Of a stretch of DNA of 15,062 nucleotides, positions 1 to 5,750 are shown piece after piece. The DNA lies in assembly GCA_021839785.1 (NCBI GenBank), contig JAKCAB010000002.1:1-15062 (forward strand), written 5' to 3'. Under the pieces are notes generated by a model that worked only from the letters and a program-made list of their open reading frames with translations, searched no databases and was not told the DNA's origin. The DNA is from a bacterium (GTDB lineage Bacteria; Verrucomicrobiota; Verrucomicrobiae; Limisphaerales; J093). The translations under genes and the position numbers were made by a program. Every line of letters starts with the position of its first letter. Positions within the stretch are counted from its first letter, which is position 1.

Positions 1-357
1 CGTGCGCGTGTAGCTCGATTGGAATTGCAGCGTGGGCCAGGCCATCGCGTTCGCCTGCTGGATGCCGGCCTCGGCCGCGCGGATGCGTTTCTGCGCGATC
101 ACCGCGTCCGGGCTGTTCGTGAGCGCGTAGCCGAGGCAGCGTTCGAGCGTCCAGGGCGCTTCGGCGGCCAACACGGGCGAAGCCCAGGCGAGCAGGGCCG
201 TTGCCCAAAGAGCGGCGGTGCGCCGGGGCCGGCCAAGGCGACTGGCACATAAACTGTCGCAATTGCGACAGAAAATGTCGCAGCGAGTGGTTCGCCGAGG
301 TGGGTCAAAACGGAGCGCGGCTTCCGAGTCGGTGCGGGTCGGCAAGGTCCATTTCAT
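1..357 (-). CDS. TolC-like outer-membrane efflux protein, 5' part (cut by window edge)
   Basis: The frame is open from an ATG at 357-355 to base 1, giving 119 codons with no stop, so only the N-terminus is present. From about residue 45 the translation reads as a Sec signal peptide (basic RLGRPRR, then a hydrophobic stretch ending SPVLAAEAP). It continues WTLERCLGYALTNSPD and AQKRIRAAEAGIQQANA, ending WPTLQFQSSYT. This is the usual start of the outer-membrane efflux (OEP/TolC) family, whose members form trimeric tunnels for RND or ABC exporters or type I secretion. The cargo cannot be told because the partner genes lie outside. The start is uncertain: the 45 residues before the signal peptide look unlike protein and cover a palindrome, yet no other ATG or GTG is in frame (only a TTG at codon 5). 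An ATG at 252-250 is in another frame. The gene is transcribed away from its neighbour, the stress-protein gene, which lies upstream on the same strand. Confidence 0.8.
   Translation of the reverse strand, partial: MKWTLPTRTDSEAALRFDPPRRTTRCDIFCRNCDSLCASRLGRPRRTAALWATALLAWASPVLAAEAPWTLERCLGYALTNSPDAVIAQKRIRAAEAGIQQANAMAWPTLQFQSSYTRT
254..271. promoter_or_regulatory. 18-bp perfect palindrome, candidate operator
   Basis: CTGTCGCAATTGCGACAG is an exact 18-base inverted repeat with no central gap, and a further half-site TGTCGCA follows at 276-282. It sits just before the signal-peptide region of the efflux gene, where a repressor of the TetR, MarR or similar dimeric class would be expected to bind. 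No regulator gene is visible in the window. The palindrome is seen directly; its role as an operator is inference. It overlaps the annotated N-terminus of the efflux gene, which suggests the true start lies further downstream or that the sequence has a frame error there. Confidence 0.45.
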
Positions 358-504
358 AATGCTTGCGGTTCGGAATCGGTTCATCCCTTCACGATCCGTC
401 GCCCGGCAGGCGCGCCGGCTGCGGGCCAGGTGGCCGCGCGGGCGGCCGGTTGAAACGGTTCATTATCCTGGCCGGGAGGGACCAGTGGAATAACTGAAGC
501 AAGG

Positions 505-1407
505 CTACTCATTGTCGGTGGGCGTGACAAGAACCGGGATCGTCGCCGCGCGGAGCACCCGCTCGGTGGTGGTGCCGTAAAACAGACCGCGACGCTCAGG
601 CTTCGGGTGCGCCGCCAGAACGATCAAGTCTTGCTGCGTTTCCGCGGCGAACGCGACGATTTGTTCCGCGGCGTGGCCACGGCGCACGACCGGCCGCACC
701 TCGCATTGCGCGCCTGCCGCCCGCGGCAACCAGGCGCAAAGCTGGTCCTTCGCGACGCCGGCGCCGCTCCGGCCGCCGGCTTCGACGCTGTAAAGAGCGG
801 TCAGCTCGGCGCCGAACTTCGCGGCCAGGGCGGCGGCAATTCGCAGGCTGGCGCGCGACGCGGGTGTCGGGGTCACTGGACAGACGATCCGCCGCAAATT
901 GGGCAGCGCGTCCGGTTGGTCCGGATCGATGAACTCGTGTTGCTTCTGGCGGACCACGAATACCGGCACACGGGCGTGGCGAACGACATTTTCGGTCACC
1001 GATCCGAGCAACAAGCGGCGCGGACCGCCGCGCCCGTGCGTGCCCATGACAATGAGATCGGCCTCTGACTTGTCCGCGGTCTCGAGGATCGCTTCGGTGG
1101 GGTGGCCTTCCACCACGACGATCCGGGGCGCCAAATCCTGGGCGGCGGGGCCGAGGGTAGCCCGAACGTGATCGGTAAGATACTTGCGCGCAGCGGCCTT
1201 GGCACCCTTGGCTTCTTTCGCGAGTTGCGGCGCCTGGCTGGCCGTGAAGTACGGCGGCAACTCGAACTCGAGCGCCTGAAGCACGGTGAGTTTCGCGCCG
1301 AACGCGCGCGCCCCGACGGCGGCATATTTCAAGGCCAGCGCGGCTTGTTCGCTGAAGTCCACCGGACAGAGAATGCTGCGTGGCGCAAAGGCTTCTTTTG
1401 TGTTCAT
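505..1407 (-). CDS. Tandem universal stress protein (two UspA domains)
   Basis: A 300-residue cytoplasmic protein made of two Usp folds. Domain 1 spans about residues 10-153: it starts SILCPVDFSE and ends with the ATP-binding signature G-T-H-G-R-G...L-L-G-S-V-T-E (residues 122-139), intact. Domain 2 spans about 170-297 (RRIVCPVTPTPASRASLRIA). At the matching place it reads AAHPKPERRGLFYGTTTERV, so the first glycines of the nucleotide loop are lost and only the G-T-T-T-E-R-V end remains. The expected picture is one nucleotide-binding and one degenerate domain, common in tandem Usp proteins. The role is general stress adaptation; the partner is unknown. The ATG at 1407 is preceded by CAAACGAAG, not a convincing ribosome binding site. 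It lies between the sulfur-transport terminator and the efflux gene and is probably transcribed alone. Confidence 0.93.
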   Translation of the reverse strand: MNTKEAFAPRSILCPVDFSEQAALALKYAAVGARAFGAKLTVLQALEFELPPYFTASQAPQLAKEAKGAKAAARKYLTDHVRATLGPAAQDLAPRIVVVEGHPTEAILETADKSEADLIVMGTHGRGGPRRLLLGSVTENVVRHARVPVFVVRQKQHEFIDPDQPDALPNLRRIVCPVTPTPASRASLRIAAALAAKFGAELTALYSVEAGGRSGAGVAKDQLCAWLPRAAGAQCEVRPVVRRGHAAEQIVAFAAETQQDLIVLAAHPKPERRGLFYGTTTERVLRAATIPVLVTPTDNE

Positions 1408-1611
1408 CTTCGTTTGCTGGGCCAGTTCGCGTCGCCGCGCCGGATCCGATCAACTTCCGGTCCGCGGGGCGGCCAGGTGGGACTGCTTTATCGAGTCGTC
1501 ACCAGGCGCTGGCCGGGCGCACCCAATTCGATCCGGCAGAAGCAGAAAAGTTACAGCGTCGCGGACGTTTGCGGCGCCTGCGCTTCCCGGCCAAGGCCGC
1601 CCCTGCCAACG
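1408..1611 (-). other. Intergenic leader upstream of the stress-protein gene
   Basis: About 200 bases between the terminator of the sulfur-transport pair and the Usp start codon. It must hold the Usp promoter, but I see no convincing -35/-10 pair. TTGATC at about 1453 has no matching -10 box. No small coding region was recognised. Confidence 0.3.
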
Positions 1612-1644
1612 AAAAAGGCCAGACGGCCGAAGCGCTGTCTGGCC
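1612..1644 (-). terminator. Rho-independent terminator of the YeeE/YedE pair
   Basis: Read on the minus strand, GGCCAGAC (1644-1637), a 12-base loop and GTCTGGCC (1624-1617) form a perfect 8-bp GC-rich stem, followed at once by TTTTT (1616-1612). It lies 40 bases past the stop codon of the second transporter gene and before the stress-protein gene, so it separates the two transcription units. Confidence 0.85.
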
Positions 1645-1684
1645 CTGGCAGGACGGTGATTTCGCGTGCGTCGAAACAGTGCGT

Positions 1685-2257
1685 TCAAGTCGCGTCTGAT
1701 TCCGGACTCGGCTTGAACCTCGTTTCCAGCCACCAGAACACCCCGGCCGCGATGGCAATCAGCAGGACGAACCACACCGCGTCCGGCACGCCCGTCGCGT
1801 CCGGCAGGCGCACGTTGCCGAAGGCGCCGATCTTTTGGATGTGCGCTTCGACCCACGAGAAGCTCAGCGCGTACAGGATGCCACCGACCAACATTCCGAC
1901 CACGCCCACCACCGCATGCAGACTGCCGGTGGCCACGGCGGCGATCCCGGTGCCGGGGCAATACCCGTACAGCACCATGCCGACGCCGAAGAGCGCCGCG
2001 CCCAGCACCACGCCGAGCAGGTTGGTGGGTTTGATGTGGTACGTCGCATGGCCGGCGGCATGCAGCGCAAGCACGCCAAGGCCGCCTACGATGATGGCCG
2101 TGAACATGATTTTGAGGACCGTGAAATCGCGCAACCGGAACTGGTTCACGATCACGTTGTAGTCGGCCACGCCCCCGCGGTGGAGGAGCACGCCGAAAAT
2201 CATGCCGATGGGCAGGGCGAGCCAACGGGCGGTTTCGCCGGTAAGAGGAAAGTCCAT
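1685..2257 (-). CDS. YeeE/YedE-family sulfur transporter, C-terminal-half subunit
   Basis: A 190-residue inner-membrane protein of the YeeE/YedE (DUF395, PF04143) family, which imports thiosulfate or related sulfur compounds. Hydrophobic segments lie near residues 12-27, 48-66, 79-98, 104-131 and 160-177. The hallmark G-Y-C-P-G-T-G-I (98-105, Cys100) matches the conserved cysteine motif lining the substrate path in this family. The start is placed at ATG 2257 (MDFPLTGETARW) because the longer frame upstream overlaps the preceding gene and is not family-like. Only 11 bases separate it from the stop of the first half-gene, so the two are co-transcribed and likely form one transporter. In E. coli-type YeeE both halves are one chain; the split form is also known (PmpA/PmpB-like). 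Terminator follows at 1612-1644. Confidence 0.9.
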   Translation of the reverse strand: MDFPLTGETARWLALPIGMIFGVLLHRGGVADYNVIVNQFRLRDFTVLKIMFTAIIVGGLGVLALHAAGHATYHIKPTNLLGVVLGAALFGVGMVLYGYCPGTGIAAVATGSLHAVVGVVGMLVGGILYALSFSWVEAHIQKIGAFGNVRLPDATGVPDAVWFVLLIAIAAGVFWWLETRFKPSPESDAT

Positions 2258-2268
2258 GTCGGGAAAGA

Positions 2269-2886
2269 CTATTGCTTCGGTTGCTTGCGGAACAGGAGCG
2301 CGGCGGTGGCCACGCCCGCGGCAAACAGGGTGAGGAAGAAAACCCAACTGCTCAGCGCCAGTTGCAGCGAACCGCTGATGCCGTGACCGCTGGTGCAACC
2401 GCCGGCCATGCGCGCGCCGTACATGATCACGATACCGCCGAGGAAGGCCGCCAGCAATCGGCGTCCTGCGCCGCCGCCGAACCGTTGAGCCCAGGCGGTG
2501 GGCACCGCCTCGACCTTGAACGTCCGGCTCGTCAGGACGCTCGCCAAGCTGCCCAGAAAGGTGCCGACCAGGAACAACATGCCGTAGTTCCAGACGAAAG
2601 CGTTTTTCGCCCAATAGGGATTCTGCGCCACGCCGTCGCTGCCTAGCACCGGCACGGCGCAGGCACCCGCCGCCGCCGAAAGCGAGGTGGAAATCCCCAG
2701 CGGGTCATCCACCACCGCGAACGCGATCCAACTGAGAACCCCCAGGCCGGCGCCGACCACATAAGCGTTCCACCGGCCGCGGGTCTTTTCGAGCGGCTGG
2801 GTGGCTCTGGTCTGAGAATTGCCATTACCGCCGCAACCGCAGGTGGTGGCAGACGGGCGTTCGTCGGTAGTTGTCAGGTTGACCAT
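2269..2886 (-). CDS. YeeE/YedE-family sulfur transporter, N-terminal-half subunit
   Basis: A 205-residue membrane protein. About 38 hydrophilic residues come first and include a C-G-C-G-G-N-G-N run at 16-23. Four hydrophobic segments follow (about 41-60, 98-119, 144-163, 177-198). The diagnostic motif G-A-R-M-A-G-G-C-T-S-G-H-G-I-S-G (157-172, Cys164) is the N-half signature of the YeeE/YedE family, with the conserved cysteine and GH. It should pair with the product of the next gene to move thiosulfate or another reduced-sulfur species across the inner membrane. The start is ATG 2886; no ribosome binding site is visible. The cysteine-containing N-terminal tail is unusual and might bind a metal or sulfur carrier, which is speculation. 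The DUF2892 gene lies 130 bases upstream on the same strand, a frequent companion in sulfur-transfer loci. Confidence 0.9.
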   Translation of the reverse strand: MVNLTTTDERPSATTCGCGGNGNSQTRATQPLEKTRGRWNAYVVGAGLGVLSWIAFAVVDDPLGISTSLSAAAGACAVPVLGSDGVAQNPYWAKNAFVWNYGMLFLVGTFLGSLASVLTSRTFKVEAVPTAWAQRFGGGAGRRLLAAFLGGIVIMYGARMAGGCTSGHGISGSLQLALSSWVFFLTLFAAGVATAALLFRKQPKQ

Positions 2887-3016
2887 GAGCGGTCAGGTTT
2901 TAGAAACGGCCGTTGGAAGTCAACGATCCGATCTCGCCTCCTGATGGGGCAAGGTCGGATCAGAGTCTTGGGTCAGCACCGCACCCGAGACGTTCCGAAA
3001 GGCGCAGCCCAGGCGA

Positions 3017-3241
3017 TCAGGAGCGGGTGGCGGGTTTGCAGCAGGCACCGCTTTCGCTGCCGATGCCCAGTTTGCGGAAGATGATCTCGGCCGGGCAGAA
3101 GCCGGTAAAGGCCGACTGGATCAGGTTAAAGCCAACAAAGGCGGCCAGTAGCAGCCACCACTCGCTGACCCAGTGCGCCAGCGAGATGCCGATCAGGACC
3201 ATCGTGCCGGCCAGGACGCGGATTGCGTTTTCGAGTTTCAC
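3017..3241 (-). CDS. DUF2892 (YgaP-like transmembrane) protein
   Basis: A 74-residue membrane protein starting at GTG 3241 (M-K-L-E-N-A-I-R-V-L). It has two hydrophobic segments at about 8-24 and 29-46 and the family motif F-N-L-I-Q-S-A-F-T-G-F-C-P (38-50), followed by a short tail containing a Cys-Cys pair (67-68). DUF2892 occurs alone or fused to rhodanese (as in YgaP) and is often found beside YeeE/YedE genes, so a part in sulfur handling is likely but unproven. The frame stays open upstream to an ATG at 3367, but those extra residues run through two hairpins and look non-coding, so I chose the GTG. It is probably transcribed with the YeeE/YedE pair; the 130-base gap shows no terminator. 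Confidence 0.88.
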   Translation of the reverse strand: MKLENAIRVLAGTMVLIGISLAHWVSEWWLLLAAFVGFNLIQSAFTGFCPAEIIFRKLGIGSESGACCKPATRS

Positions 3242-3330
3242 GGTTCGATTTTGAGTTCGTGATTCAACGTCGGAGCGGTAAGAACCGCCGCCAGCCAAAA
3301 AGTTACAGCCAGTCTCCGGCTTTCCGAGAG

Positions 3331-3349
3331 ACCGCGGACCTCCCGCGGT
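3331..3349. terminator. Short GC hairpin (7-bp stem)
   Basis: ACCGCGG, a 5-base loop and CCGCGGT make a perfect 7-bp stem. It lies between the CBM48 gene end and the DUF2892 start. There is no T-run on either side, so this is a hairpin without proven terminator function; it may strengthen the neighbouring one at 3371-3397. Confidence 0.35.
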
Positions 3350-3370
3350 GCGCCGGCAAATGAACAATCG

Positions 3371-3397
3371 CCGCCGCGAGACTCGACCTCGCGGCGG
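3371..3397 (-). terminator. Hairpin after the CBM48 gene, likely terminator
   Basis: CCGCCGCGAG (3371-3380), a 7-base loop and CTCGCGGCGG (3388-3397) form a perfect 10-bp GC stem, 30 bases past the stop of the CBM48 gene. On the minus strand it is followed by CGATTGTTCATTT, only weakly T-rich, so termination may be partial. Confidence 0.55.
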
Positions 3398-3427
3398 GGA
3401 ATTGGGAAACGATCGCCGCTGCGGGCG

Positions 3428-3703
3428 TCAACCGACCTGGCGCACCGAGTTTTCAGTGCCGAACGGGTTGGGAACCCGCAGCGTACACTCGGCGTCGTCA
3501 CGCCATTCGCCGTCCACGAGAAAGCGGTAGTGGTGCGTGCCCGGCGGGAGCGGCACCACCACCTTCCACGCACCGCCGCCGACCGGCTTCATCGCGAGCG
3601 GGTGCTGCTGCCAATGAGTGAAATCGCCGACCAGCGACACATTCGAGGCGCCGGGCGCCGTGATGGTGAATTCCTGCGGTTTTGCGTTGGATGCTTTGCT
3701 CAT
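3428..3703 (-). CDS. Stand-alone CBM48 / AMPK-type glycogen-binding domain protein
   Basis: A 91-residue cytoplasmic protein that is essentially one CBM48 (AMPK1_CBM/isoamylase N-terminal) beta-sandwich. The landmarks are V-S-L-V-G-D-F-T-H-W (22-31, Trp31), G-A-W-K-V-V-V-P-L-P-P-G (44-55) and H-Y-R-F-L-V-D-G-E-W (58-67), the usual order of carbohydrate-contact strands. No enzyme or kinase domain is attached. It may bind glycogen or starch-like glucan, perhaps as a targeting subunit; its partner is unknown. The start is ATG 3703, preceded by GGAGGGCAAG, the only strong ribosome binding site in the window. A TATGCT about 60 bases upstream could be a -10 box, but no good -35 sits 16-18 bases before it. 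It probably forms its own transcript. Confidence 0.88.
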   Translation of the reverse strand: MSKASNAKPQEFTITAPGASNVSLVGDFTHWQQHPLAMKPVGGGAWKVVVPLPPGTHHYRFLVDGEWRDDAECTLRVPNPFGTENSVRQVG

Positions 3704-3878
3704 CTTGCCCTCCGTTTTGGTTGGTCAGACTGACGAAACATGGTGTGCTAGCATACCCGATTTTCCGCAGCTTTCCAGTCAAACCTCCGTGCGGGCACGG
3801 GTGCTGGGGCGGGGCACGACATCCGCGAACCACTGGCCGCGCAGCCGCCGGCAGTTTCGGCCAGCATGGCCGCCCGCT

Positions 3879-5420
3879 TCACTCGCGCGGGGCGAGCCAC
3901 TCGATGATCGAGAGGACGGCGTTCGAGCCCTGGCGGGCGTTCTTCGCCGACACTCGCACGCGACCTTCCGCGGTGTCGGTCGCGGTCACCTGCGCTTCGA
4001 GCCAGCGACCGTCGTTGAACTGTTCGAGCTCGGCGACGGTGCGCCCCGCGACACTCACGGTCTGCCGCCGGCCGCCTTCGAAATTGTCCGGGTCGATCAC
4101 GAACACGCGCACCGTACCAGCCGCGCCTTTCGGCACTTGAAGCTCGACCTCGGCCACGTCGTTGCCGGCGAGGCAGTGGTAAACCGGCAGCGGCCAGCCC
4201 TCGAAACGGTAGCCCGTGATCGCCTTCGCCGCATAACCGGGTTCGGCAAACACGACCTCGCCTTGGCTACGGCCGCAGAGCATTTCCAGTTTCACGCCGC
4301 GCTCGCGGAGCCGTGCCGGGTCCGGGAGGGTTTCCTTCTCCGGCCAGAAGGCCGCTTCCGGCGCGGGCGCGCGTTCGGCGGCGCCTGGCATGGGCGGCAA
4401 CGGCGCGTGCGGCTCGGTCTGGTACCAATAGACCGTGCTGGAGAACTGCAGCGTGTTGCCGCGCTTCGAAAACTCGCGGCGGAACATCGGATCCTCGTTC
4501 GCGCCGAAGCCGATTTCGACCTTCAGCGAGCGCTCGAAGCCGATCGCGTCCTGATCGAAGAACCGGTAGCCCATCGCGCCCTTCATGAATTTGTAGAAGC
4601 CGGTCAGCGGAAACTGGCTCTCCGTTGGCGGAAAGCCCCAACTGAATCCGAACGAGTCTTCGATGCCCTGGAACTCGATCGACGGCGTGGTCTCGCCATC
4701 GACATAGAATTTTTCGTTTTCGTCCACGGGGTAGCCGTCCCGGCCCGGCAGGCGCATGGTCACGTTCCAGCCCACGAACTTGCCTCGGCCGCGGGCGTCC
4801 AGCGCCAGGTAATCGCGTTGTCCGAGCAGGAGACCTTCCTGCCGCCAACTTGCGTGGAAGTAGCCGGTGTCTGCCGGCACCTCGGCGAGCGTCCGGTACA
4901 TCACATAACTGTAACAAGGCATCAGCCGCCACAGTGCCTCACCCGGCGGCACCGGGCCGTCATAAACGAGTTCCACGCGGGCTGACTTTGCGAACGGCAT
5001 GGGAAAGTACGCGTTGAAGCCGCGGCGCTTGTTCACCAGCGCCGTGTTTACTTCTTCGCGGAGGCCGTTCGGGTCGCAGAAGAAATCGACCAGCGGCACG
5101 TTCACGCTCGGCTGTTCCTCGCCGTCCCAAAACAGGCGCAGCAGCAGGTCACGGTTCAGCAACTGGAGCGGCTGGCCGAAATGGCTTTGCGGCAGCGCGA
5201 AGTGGATCATCGTGATCACCGCCGGGCCTTTGAGGTCGGCGACGACGACGCGGTTCGAGGTGTTGAACCGGGCGGTGAGCGGGTTTTCGATCCAGAGCGC
5301 GTTCGCGGCCTTCGTGCGGCCGGGCGTCAGATGCGGCAACGCATCCCAATCGGCGGCGCGGCCGATGACGGAAGATGAAAACAGTGAGAGTGCCAACGCG
5401 AAGACGAAGCGGGCTTTCAT
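3879..5420 (-). CDS. Secreted DUF2961/GH172-family protein, paralogue A
   Basis: A 513-residue exported protein. Residues 1-23 are a signal peptide (MKARFVFALALSLF..., cleavage near GRA|AD). Residues about 45-340 align with the DUF2961 beta-jelly-roll fold (PF11175), now GH172: L-F-W-D-G-E-E-Q-P-S-V (97-107), D-F-F-C-D (112-116), Y-F-H-A-S-W-R-Q-E (187-195) and Y-W-Y-Q-T-E-P-H-A further on. The remaining C-terminal part (to I-I-E-W-L-A-P-R-E) looks like a second beta-sandwich. Known GH172 enzymes act on alpha-fructofuranosyl or D-arabinofuranosyl linkages. The catalytic-loop motif is degenerate: Q-G-I-E-D-S-F instead of G-T-G-T-E-D-Y-F. Glu254 is kept, but there is no acid where paralogue B has Glu275. 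It may have altered specificity or be a binding protein. It is divergent from paralogue B across 330 bases. Confidence 0.88.
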   Translation of the reverse strand: MKARFVFALALSLFSSSVIGRAADWDALPHLTPGRTKAANALWIENPLTARFNTSNRVVVADLKGPAVITMIHFALPQSHFGQPLQLLNRDLLLRLFWDGEEQPSVNVPLVDFFCDPNGLREEVNTALVNKRRGFNAYFPMPFAKSARVELVYDGPVPPGEALWRLMPCYSYVMYRTLAEVPADTGYFHASWRQEGLLLGQRDYLALDARGRGKFVGWNVTMRLPGRDGYPVDENEKFYVDGETTPSIEFQGIEDSFGFSWGFPPTESQFPLTGFYKFMKGAMGYRFFDQDAIGFERSLKVEIGFGANEDPMFRREFSKRGNTLQFSSTVYWYQTEPHAPLPPMPGAAERAPAPEAAFWPEKETLPDPARLRERGVKLEMLCGRSQGEVVFAEPGYAAKAITGYRFEGWPLPVYHCLAGNDVAEVELQVPKGAAGTVRVFVIDPDNFEGGRRQTVSVAGRTVAELEQFNDGRWLEAQVTATDTAEGRVRVSAKNARQGSNAVLSIIEWLAPRE

Positions 5421-5750
5421 GGCGCGATTGAACCTGAAAGCCGGGATTGGGAAAGCCGAATCGGACAGCGGCTGTAGCCACGGGCCTCGGTTCGCGTTGA
5501 CACGGCAAGGGTTGGCACCGACGGACGGCGGCTGCGAGGTTCGGATTCATAGCCGAAACTCAGAAGTGGCCGAAACGGGAGGACCTTTGTGAGTTTTTGA
5601 GTTTGGGCTTCACTAGGGTTCCGGCTACTGCGGCGTTCGGGTTGAAGCGAGGTCCAGCGAACGACCGCAATCGCAAACGCAACGGACGCGCCTTCGGCCT
5701 TGTCGCACGTCGCGTGCCGGCGCACAGTGCGGGGGTAGCCAATCATAGCC
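5421..5750. other. Divergent intergenic region between the two GH172 genes
   Basis: A 330-base gap between two outward-facing start codons, so it should hold both promoters and any shared operator. I see no coding sequence. A TTGACA at 5498-5503 on the plus strand has no -10 partner at normal spacing. ACAGCGGCTGT (5465-5475) is a short inverted repeat. The plus-strand promoter candidate at 5714-5741 is listed separately. Neither start codon has a clear ribosome binding site. Confidence 0.5.
5714..5741 (+). promoter_or_regulatory. Weak promoter candidate for GH172 paralogue B
   Basis: GTGCCG (5714-5719), 16 bases, TAGCCA (5736-5741), 9 bases, ATG at 5751. The spacing is identical to the two good promoters at 7638 and 9542, and the GCGTG-CGG core is shared, but the -10 box is poor. 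It is listed because of the shared geometry. Confidence 0.25.

Noticed and set aside
254..271. Palindrome as an SOS (LexA) box
   Set aside because: The CTGT and ACAG ends are separated by 10 bases, not the 8 of the enterobacterial box, and it is unlike the Gram-positive type.
2258..2614. N-terminal extension of the second YeeE half-gene
   Set aside because: It overlaps the first half-gene in another frame and is arginine-rich; family similarity starts at MDFPLTG (2257).
5498..5526. TTGACA as a promoter for GH172 paralogue B
   Set aside because: No -10-like hexamer at 16-18 bases, and it lies about 250 bases from the start codon.
5149..5550. Minus-strand frame starting M-N-P-N-L-A, like the Ntn-hydrolase N-terminus
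   Set aside because: The similarity ends after six residues and the frame overlaps the signal-peptide region of GH172 paralogue A in another frame; coincidence.
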